Of a DNA stretch of 64,000 nucleotides, positions 29,820 through 41,829 are shown piece after piece (position 1 is the first letter of the stretch; the number at the start of each line of letters is the position of its first letter). A program made the position numbers and the translations under genes. Source of the stretch: Diprion similis (taxonomy: Eukaryota > Arthropoda > Insecta > Hymenoptera > Diprionidae); NCBI RefSeq assembly GCF_021155765.1, contig NC_060108.1, positions 23,647,025 to 23,711,024 of the forward strand. The letters are read 5' to 3'. The notes under the pieces are model-generated. The model worked only from the letters and a program-made list of their open reading frames with translations. It made no database searches and had not been told where the DNA came from.

Positions 29820-30150
29820 AGCTAGCCTATACTATTTTCTTCATTTTTGTTTTTTCCCCCGCGTATGGCTGGATTTTCGTGGTCGTCGGATTGACGCAGC
29901 AGCGCCACGCCATCAACGGTTAAAAAAACGCTCATGAAACAGGTGCCGATGGTACCGACGCAACATCGAAATGCCGCGTGTCAAACCTAAGGGGTTGAGT
30001 CAGTGGTTCTCAGTTGCGTTTTCAAATTTTCCTTTTTACCCATTTTCATTCGTGTCTTTTTCCCGCCGACGGCGTGACGCTGTGGCGTCACATTGCTATC
30101 GCGTCAATATACGACGGGGTAAAAGTGCAAGCCCCCACGATTTCGTGGCA
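29820..30150 (+). repeat. Dispersed foldback repeat, copy A
   Basis: Left arm about 29871-29960, right arm about 30040-30135; the right arm is an imperfect reverse complement of the left (shared cores 'gcgtcaat', 'ggcgtgacgctg' against 'ggcgtggcgctg'). The same family is present at 34920-35190 in inverted orientation. The element is GC-richer than its surroundings and has no coding capacity. Confidence 0.7.
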
Positions 30151-30809
30151 CCCATAGAACGAGAAATAGGTTTTTAGAAACAATTTTAGGCCTAACTGCA
30201 GCTCAGTTGATAATACAGAACGTGGTTACCATGGCGCGAAGTGACACTGTACTGCTCGTAACGAAATAAATCATAAATAGGTATATTAACAAATGATGCT
30301 GTTGCAGCAAGAATAATTGAGAACAAAATTGACTGCAAAATTTTCATCGATTAATTATCACATATAGTACCACGCTTCTCTATACATGCATATACATGAC
30401 GAATAAACCAATCGCATCATTCTTACACAATAATACTCAAACGCGTAAACTAATGCTGGTAACAGAAGTTACGTCGCAAATACTTGAGATGCATCGAAAA
30501 TACGAACTAGAGTAATCACAAATCAATTTCTCCTACAATCCTTGTCATTCTCAGTAGACCCTTGATAAGCCCTACAAAAATCGAACTGGAATGTGTCATG
30601 AAGAATTGCTTATCGGGGAAATATTTCACCTCAAAAAAGATACTCTGCCAAAAAGCCTCAGGTGAGATATTTCTCCGATCAGCAATTTCACACATCTCAA
30701 ATCGATTTTATCAGGAATTCAAGGCTTTATTGACGATTGTGGAAATCCAGTACCAGTAATCGCTTCAAATGTTGGTAAAAAAGTTTCATCGGAAATACAA
30801 GAGATTTGA

Positions 30810-31065
30810 TAAGCTGAGAGTGTCAAAAAGTTTGATTAGCTGAAACAGACAAAAGGTAAATCAACTGAAACAGTAAAAAGATTTAATTAGTTGGAATAAA
30901 CAAAAAGCTTGAATAGCTGAAACAGTGAGAAAAATTTGATTAGCTAAAATAGACAAAAGGTTAAGTGAGCTGAAACAGACAAACGTTTGGTTAACTGAAA
31001 CAGACAAAGGATTTCATTAGCTGAAACAGACAAACGATTTGATTAGCTAAAATAGACGAAAATAC
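30810..31065. repeat. 26-bp minisatellite, about 10 copies
   Basis: Direct repeats with consensus near TGAAACAGACAAA plus G.TT.ATTAGC. Successive units begin near 30815, 30841, 30866, 30892, 30918, 30945, 30971, 30996, 31022 and 31048, a spacing of 25-27 bases. Units are moderately diverged and there are no spacers, so it is not a CRISPR array. Confidence 0.9.
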
Positions 31066-31509
31066 GATTATCATAACGACAAAGGTGCGTGCTCCGACAA
31101 AAACAATGTCGTTCGAGTAAAGACTGAACATTTTTCGTTATTCTTGAAAAAAAAATTAGTCCGTTGCCCTGAAATAAAAAAAAAACACAATTACTAAAAA
31201 AAATACTTTCATACACCTCAGATATATTCTATAAATACTTACGACAAGATTCTTCACCATCACTGTACACTCCGCGATTTTTATCCCCGTGAATTGACCG
31301 CCGGCTTGCACATGCCGCGCTTTCTCTCAGAACCCAAAGGTATCAAGTCAACGCGCAAAGGCACGGTCAATTTGACCTTGAAAACTCAATTGTTTGTAAC
31401 AAGATTGATTGAAAAGCCGGAGACTTAACACATCGAGCGTGATTTAATTTTTCATATGCCGTTTACGAAATCATCAAGCAAAAGGGGGCGACCGATCGAT
31501 TCGCATTAT

Positions 31510-31755
31510 CAGGGTGGCGACAATTACGCACAAATATAATTCCTTGACTATTCGTTTCACACGAATAATTAGAAATCGAACGATACGATTTCCGAAAGTT
31601 ATAGCTTAACTGAATTTACGAAGCATAGCTGAAGAGTGAAAAAGATTTATAAAAAAAAGCCCGATTTTTCCTATGGTCCGTCACACTTCCCTGACTTTAC
31701 CCAATATATGAAATTCCCCAACTATTCCCGACCATCCCAGTCAGTCGCCACCCTG
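31510..31755. mobile_element. Short hAT-like MITE (246 bp)
   Basis: Terminal inverted repeats CAGGGTGGCGAC at 31510-31521 and its exact complement at 31744-31755. Both sides are bordered by ATTAT, which would be a 5-bp (or part of an 8-bp) target duplication. The CAGGG terminus resembles hAT-type ends, which is an inference. There is no transposase. Confidence 0.8.
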
Positions 31756-31889
31756 ATTATCAATCATCGCGCAAATGACGCGTCTGATTCCCGCGATTAA
31801 TCTACGCGCAAAACGGCGCGGCCGATTAATCCTTCAAAAAATTTTAAATATCTAGGACTTTTCGCAAAATTCTGTAGAAAACCAATCCG

Positions 31890-32130
31890 CATCTGCGTCT
31901 TTTTGAATCCGACACATTGTGATGCGAATTGTTGTTCCGAGATGCGAGTCAAAGTCCGGGAGGAAGGTTGGAGGGCATGCATTATTGTGTGGCGTGACGG
32001 TCGGCGATCCTCTTCGACGCGAAGTCTTCAAGCTCAGCATCTCTCCCCATCTAGCGTGCCACGGAACGCGATAGATGGTCCAGAGATGCGTTTTGCCCAT
32101 TCAGACGATCACAGAGATCAATTGAATGAA
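31890..32130. other. GC-rich structured island, candidate non-coding RNA
   Basis: In AT-rich surroundings this stretch has balanced composition and overlapping open frames on both strands (31903-32151 plus, 31852-32100 minus). It contains a strong stem-loop at about 32038-32090: GCATCTCT pairs with AGAGATGC, CCATCTA with TAGATGG, and GCGT with ACGC. A smaller hairpin (CTTCG..CGAAG) lies about 20-30 bases to its left. I do not recognise a known RNA family, and there is no clear promoter or terminator. It could equally be an old repeat. Confidence 0.35.
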
Positions 32131-34919
32131 ATAATGATAGACAATGACTAAATAATTGAATTCAATAACGACTGGAAAATGATAGCAAAGTGACAAGAAA
32201 TGGGAAATTGAACCTCGTTAAAATTTGAAAGCTTACTAATAAATAGTTCGGAGATTCTTATATTCAGTCTTTCACGTGTTTCTGGATGAAAATCACTGTG
32301 ATCATTTGACGCTGTGGATTACAAAAGTTAATAACATCGCGGTTCATCGCGACCTTCCTACCCTCGCCTGAATCCCAACGGAACCACCCAACGGAAATGT
32401 TGAAAAGAGATTCACACGCACATCCGCATCAAACCACGCGACGGATCCCACAACGACCACCTACCTACCCGATTACCTATATTCGCTCTAGACGATTCTC
32501 CATCTTTTCCAACACACATCATTCCTCCTCATTTGCGCCGTGGTCACTGTGACTTACTTTTTCATTCATTACCTGTGGGGAGCAAAACGTTGTTGTACCA
32601 TAGTCAGCGAGAGTATTGTTTTAGTGGTTGCTGGCAGACTATCGGTGCATCAACCTTTTGTAAGATGGATTAAAAACATCCTGTATGCTTATCAGCATTT
32701 TTCTAAGCGAGCTAAGTCTGTAGTTGTTTGATAGTTAGTGAGCATTAAAAAATTGAAAATGATTCAAGATATATCATGCAAGTTAATTACGTTACGTTCT
32801 GCTAGACTTTGAAACGTTATCAAATAAACAATCGTTGGAATATGTTTAAACCTCAGGTTTATCCACCACTTAAACGACATCATTGTAATTATATAATCTG
32901 TAGCTAAACACAATCTGTTTCCGCGAATGTTGAGTAAGTGATGGTAACCTGTCGCGATGCTCATTCCACTTTCAGCAACGTGCAAAATTTCTAACTTTGA
33001 GTAACTGTGGTAAAATAGGTCAACTCCAATAAGAAAGAAAAAAAAGAAAATGAATCGACTGAAAGTCAAGCATCGTCGAGATCGCGAATGAGCCTATCCA
33101 TGCAGCTAAGAAATCGAAGATTTGTGCAACAATTTTTACCGCCACGCCACGTGACAAAGGAGTCCCAGGGAATTAATACCCATAACCTAAACACGTGCAA
33201 ACTCACCAACGTTGCTGAGTAATGGAGAAGTTACTCGGATGTCTCTGCTTAACTCTGAAAAAACGAAAGAGGAAGCTCGAATTAATTTAGCAGAGTGGAT
33301 TTTCTATTATTGCTATTGTCTACTTCCATATTTGTTTACCGCATATGACGCAATGACAAAAATTAGGTTTTAAAGGCAGCACGTTAAATTATCAAACAAT
33401 AATTGAAATAAGTTTTCTTACCTCCTCCGGGTTGCTCCACACTTTACATGTATGTGTAGTACTCGTGGCTTCTCAGGTTGTATGGTGGCAACACACTTTT
33501 CTTCAGTTTTGTTCACTGCATAGCGGCTGGTTTGATTTTTAGTTTGTTGTCAGAGGTCGATTGATTAGATTACGTCATTTAGATCATCGCTAAATGTATA
33601 ATGCTGAAATGTAGTGTACCCCTGTAAACAGGTAAGAAATAACATTTTATTAGAACTTGTCTTTCAAAATCAATACACAAGTCATTGAAAATTTACTGTT
33701 ATTTTTGTAAACTACAATAAATAATAAAATAAATATAACTCACAAGTTTCTCAAGTTGAAAAGGTCAGCTTCTGCATTTTGATTTCCACCATGCATTACC
33801 GAGGGCACTTAATGCGGATACTCGCGAAACTCGATGATTCTTGCAGTAAATTGAGAAACGATTAGTAACGTCGTGATCTTTTAACTTTCGTTAAATGGCA
33901 TTAAAGGATTACGAAATAGAGCATCCCTCTATCGATTGATCCCCAGAAAGAAATTCGGAAACAGATGGAATCGCTCACAGTTTTTTGTTATATAGAAACA
34001 AGGCCAAAATCAACCACGCAATAACATTTTCATTATACTAACGTGCGTCGACGTGAGAGACGCGATCCGCGAACCGAAATCCGATACACAACTCACATGA
34101 AGGTCACGTTCTGCACCGTCCGTTTATTCAGAATGACAGAAAAAACAACAACGGAAGATTATCGGGGCATTTTGTTGTCACAAAGAGCTTGTGACTAAGC
34201 AGAGTAATAATTACACCCGATTCCAAGCCCATTCACACTTTTCGTGTTGTAGTTAGCTGCCTAAACTGATCAATTAAACTTGCTAATAATGCAACTATGC
34301 ACTTACCGGAAATCAGCCGCACAAACAATAACAAACGACACGCGACGCAGAGGGTCGAGAATCGAAATCGCTACGAGCTGAAGTTGCACAAACGAATGAA
34401 AATTTGATACACGAAACACACCTTCGATGTCCCCTGATGTTTTTGTTTCAGTAACCCCGTTCTTTTAATATGGGCCATACACTGCCGTTCATATATTATT
34501 CACAGTGACTTACGTGGGAATACACTGATCAAATAACGTTACACAGCCTTTTTTTTAACCTTAAGTTATCGTTTTTCGGCCAAGTTCCGAATAGTCAAAG
34601 CGTGTACAACAAGCGATCTGAATTCTCGACTCGCGGCTCACGTCACTTCACTACGGCTGCTCGGAAGCGACTGACACCGCGCCGCGCTCGAAAGCAATTC
34701 TTAACCGGTCGGAATAAACGCCATGCGAGCTGCAAACGGCGGTTAAATCTTCGAAAAATTGCCGTTGCACACGGCATTAGGTGTTAATTGAAATTTTCTG
34801 GCGACTTCCAGCCGAATAAAATACCTTGACCGAAGATATAATGAATCATTCTAATTAGTGGAAAAAGAGTCCTGCGAAAACGATTCTGAGAAAAAAAGTT
34901 TAGGTCCTGAAAACTGCTA

Positions 34920-35190
34920 ATAATAATAGAAGGTCAACCTTTGGATTTTTGCGCAGTCCACTTCTTCATTTTCTTCAATTTTTTACTTTTTTTAATTCTT
35001 CGAATGATAATGTAACTGAGATCCACTGACCTAAACGAGTGGGTTTCGACGCGCGGCATTTCGTCGTTGCGTCGGTACCACAGTCGGTATGCATTTTCAC
35101 GAGCGTCTTTTCACCGTAGATGGTGTGGCGCTGGTGCTTCAATTCGTCGTCGCGTCAATTTAACGCCCGTGAAAATCCAGACTATTTCTG
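34920..35190 (-). repeat. Dispersed foldback repeat, copy B (inverted relative to copy A)
   Basis: The reverse complement of this stretch aligns with 29820-30010: shared cores include 'ggattttc', 'ggtaccgacgcaac', 'gaaatgccgcg' and 'gtcagtgg.tctcagtt'. The copies are clearly diverged, with small insertions. Only one arm of the copy A foldback is evident here. Confidence 0.7.
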
Positions 35191-36589
35191 GTAAATGATT
35201 GAAATTCAAGGAACTGGCTGGAAATTTAATGGCTGTACAAAATCAGAAATGAAGAATGATGAATTAAAAATTCAACTAAGCTTCAAATCAAATTGAATAT
35301 TACTATTGTTTAGAAGCCATTCGTATACACTATTATATAGGTAGTTTATAAGTAGTTACATTTAGTTAGCATACATTCTAGATCACTTTCATTCATACCA
35401 CAATAAAATATCCTGATAGAAACTTCAATTTTTAAAATGAAATAATGCGGCCAAATGAAAAACTGCTAAAATCCGAGTCTGAAAAATATCTTTATTTATT
35501 TAATATTTATTTGTTTTCGTTCGTGTGAGGAAATAAAAAATCTGCAATGGCAAAGACGATACATGATAACGTAGGGTCATTCTTTATATGCACAAAATTA
35601 TGCTTTATGTACAAATTTAGTTATCCTGTAGTACATGCATATGTATAAGAGTTATGTATAAAAGTTCAGTGCCATATAACTTTTACAAAAATTTTCCAAA
35701 ACTTTAATTGCACAATTATAATTGTAATATGAGTGTACGTAAGTAGAGACCCTTGTAAATATATATAACTATAAGACACTTTTTTTCTTTCTCGATAAAA
35801 TATTATATATTTTAATTGTTATTTTCAACAAGGCCTTCAATAAATTAACAATTACGTAAAATGATGAATGACAGTATATGAACTTGTGACCACGTGTGAA
35901 TATTTATTTGCAACTGTGAGAGTAATGCGTTTATTTGAATTATTTTCAAACTATGAAAGCTAGTTCAAAAATAAATTCAATTCCCAGTAAACACGTTTGT
36001 ATGCGGTATACGTACATATGGACATGTACATAATAAACCTAAATGTATATGTTTCTTCTTAAAGAATGTACTCTTACAGTATAATAATATACATTGGTAC
36101 ACATATGCAGGTAAAGAAAGCAATAAGGCCGAAGAAATCTGAATTAATCTATGGCGAAGTAATATAAAATGATTGTGCTTTACAGCGGATATAAAAAATA
36201 GTTAAAATTTATCAATTAATAACAAAAAGATCTCTGTCTTCTGGTCACATCAAAGGCACTTCAACTCTAAAGTTTTATCTAAACACTTAAAAAACTAGAA
36301 ATTAATATTTTGTTACAGATTTCTAAGTCTAATTCTAATTTTACAAAACAATTTGTTGACTACGCAGCTCTGTAGTAATCGGGAGTAAAATAATCGTTAT
36401 AGGTGTGTGAAAACCATACTTCATTGTATAATTACTATAGTCTAAGAATTATGGCAGTATTGGTTTCGCTTCATAAAGTATAGCAACTTGATAAGTCAAA
36501 TTAAATAAATAGCGCCAATAACTTACGTCATGAAATAAAATGACAGCGATCGATGATGAGCACTTCTAAGACTTCTTTTATGCCATGGG

Positions 36590-36900
36590 GGGTCGATGAA
36601 ACTGGCACCTTCCACTCAAGAATTCCAATATACAGCAGTTAGCCTGGTCCACGAACTTCTCTGCTCTGCGTTAACATTCTATAAAACTTGCACCTATTGC
36701 ATACTTCCGTGGTGGATGCCAAATGCGGAAAACGTAGGTGGCAGCGGTACTACAGAAGCAGTACAGCAACGGAGCAGAAATTCTGTTTGCCAGGCTAACT
36801 GCTGTGGGTTGGTTCCCAGTGTGTATGTCATGGGACCCCTTAGTCAATTTCTCTCCGCATTAATTATACAATCACGGTTATTTTTATCTGGGTGATTGTT
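36590..36900. other. GC-richer patch with a 16-bp perfect inverted repeat
   Basis: The sequence ACAGCAGTTAGCCTGG at 36632-36647 is matched exactly by its reverse complement at 36790-36805. A 99-codon plus-strand frame (36596-36895) spans the patch but resembles nothing and lacks gene context. Lying downstream of the integrin stop on the minus strand, it may be part of that gene's 3' UTR. Confidence 0.5.
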
Positions 36901-37494
36901 CACTGGCATTAATTTCATGTGCTAACTGAGTCACGGTTTTCTAAAGCACATTTTGACAAAAGAAAGCCCAATTGACGGTACGCTAATAAGAGAGCAAGAG
37001 CACAAGCATGAGACGAGCAATGCTTCCGGGATTAAACTGTTACAATACCGTCAGAATTCTGTCTTTTCTTCTTCATGTTTGAGAACGATAATTCTACAAA
37101 ACAGACTGGCACGTACTTCAATAATAATTGAATGAGAATTATGCATCTCAATTGCGAATTGTTGTTCATCACTTCAATTTTAACTGTCGAAGTAATGGAG
37201 TTTAATTTAGCGAGTCATTCGCAAATAAAATAACCGAATTTATAACAATGAAAGCTGAATGAAAAAAATCGTTCGTTTCAAAAGTAAAACAACCGATACA
37301 TAATTATATGATAGGAGGTCTTTAACATTCAGATAGGAAGTAACTGGGTTTCTTGTGAATTCAATGAATTAATGTATCGGTTATTTGCTCTGTATTGATT
37401 AAAACTATCGTGAGATTTCGCGTAAGGAAGGATTCCACTATGCGTATATTTAAAATAACGATATGAAGAATCTTCCTTTTGATTTTCAACTCTT

Positions 37495-40400
37495 TTACTT
37501 TCCAACGTATGTGGGGTTTTTGAAGGTGGATGTTGCTTGCTTGTAAATTGGATTTTCACCCTGCAATTAATAAGAAAAGTCCATTATTAACAGCATGTTG
37601 GGTTAGAGCTGTTGGATATCAGAAATTGTTTACCGATTATTGGTAAAAAAATTTTAATCAGTACACACTTTCGATGTACCAGAATACCGTTCTTTCGTTA
37701 AAAACCGAAATATTAAAAAAAAAACGAAATCACCAAGAAAAATCAGATTTTCGATACCTAATATCAAGGTGTATAGGAGCTGCTGAGGAATATCTTGAGA
37801 TATCCAATCCACCGAATGCACAAGAGCAAAATCCGATGATTGGGCAAAAAATGTTCCATATAGAATAACGCTAGTACTAATAATAAAGAACTATGATGCG
37901 CCTAATGATGTTATAACAACTGACAATGAAAAATGAGTTATTTGAGTACATATTATAAATTGAATTTTGCCTGGATGACGAGCTTAATGTCGAACACAAT
38001 CAATTACGCTATTTATAACAGAAAATGAATATGCTTACCGTATCCCACTTAGCCATCATTCTTTCTGTTTCAAATCGCGCAAATTCCCTACGATCGTGAA
38101 TGGTTGTTAGCAATTTCCAAAGTAACAAAAGAGCCAAGCCAATAAGCACAATCGCAGCGATGACTCCCAGAACAATTCCGAGCATGAAAACTTGCGTCGG
38201 GCATTCTCTTTTTTCTTGCGCTACGACAACTACTCGGTTTATCGTTTGGTTGAAGTAGTAGTAGTATTTCACTTTACAGTTATCTTCGTCTATATGATGA
38301 CAGAATACTTCGTCCTCGGTAGTTACTAGTTCGACTGGCTCAGCTTTAAAGTCTACACAATTGTTTCTGCAATCTTCTTCTTTACTAAAATTGCCAGTTG
38401 AATACATTTGGCATTCAACGCAATTTCTAAACTCGATACAACGGTCAGGACAAGTTGGGCATTTTTCACAGAAGTCTCCCGAATGACGTGGATTTCCATC
38501 CTCACGACAGACACACTTTCCGCAAACGCAATCACCCTAAACATAAGAAAATATAACAACTTAAGAGAGTAAATCTGCTTGTAGTGACTACGGTTTGTAC
38601 AAAGTTGAATTCACTTCATTATTTCGAAGCAAATTCAATTTCATATCGCATTTTTTCTTCTTCTAATTGTAAGTCTTACATGGCCTGAGCACAAAACGTC
38701 TTCAGTTGATCCCGGCGCTTTACAAGTCTCATTTGATGACGGGCAATTGCAATTCGTTCCAGTCCATTCGGCATCACACCTGCATAAACCACATTCACAC
38801 GTTCCATGACCGGAGCACAACTGACCTTCGTGACGATCGCAATTGAAATTATCGCATTCGCAATATCGTCCAGAAATTACCTATAACAATTACACATAAA
38901 GGCTTTTAAACTATAATTCCGAATATTTATTACTCTAATAACATTTCACTCCGATACTGTGTAAATTTATACAATTTTCGCAAATCGTAGAGTAGTCTAT
39001 CAGATATATATCTGATCACAGAACTTCTGATTAATTTTTTATCCAGTGCAATGAATTGAATAAAAATTTTTTTAATTAAAATTGCGGCTACTATTAAATA
39101 TCATCATTAGACGTGACATTTTGAATGTATATAATTTAAGAAGTCGAAAACTTACTTCATCGGAGTTTGGTCTTTTCTTACAATCGCATACACCACAGGT
39201 ACAAATACCTCTTCCAGAACAGTCAACTAACGATGTATTATCCGGCCTGCAGCTTTGATAATATTCGTCATGGCGTATCACAGACTGATCATTTTCAGAA
39301 TGACGCGTACACTCGCATGTTTTACCAAAGTTCTGGTCGTAACAATCACAGACACCACATTTTAAAGTTCCCATTGAGTTGCACTCAGGTGAATTTTCCT
39401 GGTACATGTTGTGCGAAGCATGTTCACAGTCGCAATCACATATCATGTGAAGATTCACAGTCAAAGTTTCGTTGATACCGACCTGAAATATGAAGGAAGT
39501 ATCAGCTTTTCAAACTATGGCTTCGAATTTGAATCTCTCAAACTTCTCTTAGCCATACTGCAGGTTTGACCTACTTACTGGATAAATGTTGAACTTTTGG
39601 TTCCATTCAGATCTGTTTTTAGGACAGCTGGTAACTTCAATTTTCGCCAAGAACTCCACTTTGGTACCAACTTTCAAACCATCACATTTTGATGTTTCTA
39701 TTAGGGGGCCACCACCCAAACAACTCGAGTAGTATCTCACTTTTATGCTACTACTGGCTGTATCTTTCATTTCCACAGAACTAGAAATAGCCTCGTATTG
39801 TTCGCGGATCAAATCCACTACGTTACTCGAGTCGCCAGATAACTTGCCAGCAAATGAACCTTCGATATGCTTTGTAAGCCTTTTATACATCTGGAGTTGA
39901 CCCTCAGTTACAGCCCAAATAATATTGATCGCATTCTCCTTTACTTTGAGATTGATCTGTGATATACTGGGGTAATCTTGTGATGTTGATTGAGTGTATA
40001 GCCCAGTGGTGTAGTCAAGATGACATAGCCCGTCATTAGGTTTTATGATGCCACCAAGCTTTCCATCCCCGGCATAATGAAATCCTGCATCAGTTGAAAA
40101 TACTAAAAGTCTGCGAGCTTTGGAACGCCACCCTATCTCATCACGACACACAATCGCTTGCATTATAGCATCAAATCCTCCTTCAGGAGCATCCAAGTTA
40201 CCAGACACTGATGCACGACGAACCAAGTCCTATAAGTGGCAAAGTAATGTTCAATTACCATACTAAATCAGGTTTTTCACCATTAATAGTCATTTCTAAT
40301 GGAGCTATAGCTTGTAAATCAATTTAAGTGACTAATGCAAGATCATACATCAACCTGACCACAACTATGATAGACCAGATTGCTGAGAGAACTAATATCG

Positions 40401-41829
40401 TACGTCATCATAAAGAATGCGCATTTAATATTGAATATGTTATTCAATATTTGAGGTATTAATTAAACACACATCAGCACATTACCATGTAGTGCTGACA
40501 TATTGCATAAACATGGTAGATACAAATTAGTATGAAGACGACTAGTAAAGTTTAGATGTACTTACAGAAAAAACACTAGTATTTTGTGACAAAGTCATGA
40601 TGTGCTTGTAGCCATATGGTTTTGCACAACCAGGACATGGTTCCTCAAGGCTGAAACACAAAATTTACTGTAAACAACATCAAGGATCGTTGGTTCTATG
40701 TCTTTCCTAAAGTCTATAACTTTTCAATTCCCATAATATTTTTTGCAATGCACTTTTTAAACAAATTTATCATCTGACAAATAATTTGTTAATTTTTTCC
40801 CAAGACTATTCACGCATTCACCAACATTCAACAATTTTTCACACCTTGGATACAGTATGGATTTGAATAAAACTAACGATCTTACGGACATTACTTACGA
40901 TCTGGGCACAACGTTGACGTAGGGCATAACTACTTTGTCGACAAAGCTACCAAATCCCAAACGGAAATTACTTGTTATTTTGGTCATACTTTGCACCAAT
41001 AAATCTCCCAAATGTGACAACTTCTCTTTATCATCCTCCATAGACTTGCTCAAGTCCATGAGGTAGTAAAGATCAACTGGATAATCCTCGGCTTGAGAGT
41101 ATGAAAAAGACATACTGTGCACCTCATCTATAGCGATAAAAAAAATACATAAAGTGATTATAGCATGTGAGAACAAAATTCACTGGTTAAAAATATTGTT
41201 AATAATTCGGGAAATGAAGCAGTTGTCAATTAGAAATAATTGGAACTTAAAAAATTTCACTCACTTATTCTCAAGGTCAAATCGACTTCTTGAGGCCAGA
41301 TTTGAATCGCCTCTTGTCTCCTACTACTGCTGCTAGAACTCGAATGCTTAGAGCTAGAACTTGAGGAAGACGACGAGGAAGACGAAGAAGAGGAAGAACT
41401 GTGCTCCGATTCACTACCACTTGCCGCAGATGAATAACCACCCTTTGTTAATTCCGCGTGCCGAATCACATTATAAACATTATTTGGATACCACGTATAT
41501 TCCTCTGGGCATGTGGAATATATTTTTGTGTTTATGTTTGGCAAAAAACACCTCATTTCTGAAAAATTCTGTAAACATAGGAATGCATATTTTACACATA
41601 TTCACAGATATAATAATAGGGTAGCCCATTGGTTACACAAGAAAAAAATTCAACTTACAGGAGCAGCGCACCAAGCACAATGTGGAGTTTGTATACATTC
41701 GTGGCACGTTTGCTTGCTGATACAGGGATTCATTCCAGTGAGTCTTTCAGGTGGAGGATAGTCTGCTCTGACAGCAACAAAAACTGTCACTGCGACAAGG
41801 GCCAGGGCCCATTCTAAGCTGCCAAACAT
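37495..41829 (-). CDS. mys: Integrin beta subunit (beta-PS/myospheroid type), complete
   Basis: Cell-surface adhesion receptor subunit that pairs with an alpha-PS chain and links matrix to actin. Nine exons: 41829-41659, 41568-41265, 41127-40899, 40650-40566, 40229-39579, 39482-39156, 38880-38680, 38536-38039, 37560-37495; 843 residues, close to the fly protein. In order: signal peptide (about 1-22), Cys-rich PSI domain, a Ser-rich insert (about 114-139), the beta-I domain with MIDAS D183-L-S185-K-S187, Cys-rich I-EGF repeats, a membrane helix at about 772-796, then a cytoplasmic tail. The tail has [16 protein letters not shown] and two phosphotyrosine-binding (NPxY) motifs, NPIY and NPTY. 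The last exon is tiny (22 codons with stop) and is separated by a short intron. All splice phases agree. The orthologue could in principle be beta-nu, but the conserved tail points to beta-PS. Confidence 0.95.
41323..41400 (-). repeat. Serine tract within the integrin (17 Ser, Lys-His, 7 Ser)
   Basis: Inside integrin exon 2. The tract uses TCT, TCC, TCG, TCA, AGT and AGC codons in mixed order, so it is not a simple DNA microsatellite; the amino-acid composition itself has been kept. It lies between the PSI domain and the hybrid/beta-I region. Confidence 0.9.

Larger units (their letters stand above)
29213..37494. other. Repeat-rich interval between TMEM19 and the integrin gene
   Basis: No convincing protein-coding exon. 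It contains foldback repeats at 29820-30150 and 34920-35190, a minisatellite at 30810-31065, a short MITE at 31510-31755 and a GC-rich structured island at about 31890-32130, all listed separately. The right-hand end (about 35.4-37.5 kb) is strongly AT-rich and probably contains the integrin 3' UTR, within which 36590-36900 stands out as GC-richer. Confidence 0.6.

Noticed and set aside
30810-31065. CRISPR-like direct repeats
   Set aside because: The repeats are contiguous 26-bp units with no unique spacers, in an animal genome; it is a minisatellite.
31852-32151. Overlapping frames on both strands near 32 kb
   Set aside because: Neither resembles a known protein and both are explained by the local GC content; the RNA-structure reading was preferred, at low confidence.
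36596-36895. 99-codon plus-strand frame
   Set aside because: No splice or promoter context, no recognisable motif, and it overlaps the region downstream of the integrin stop; the patch is simply GC-richer, so stops are fewer.
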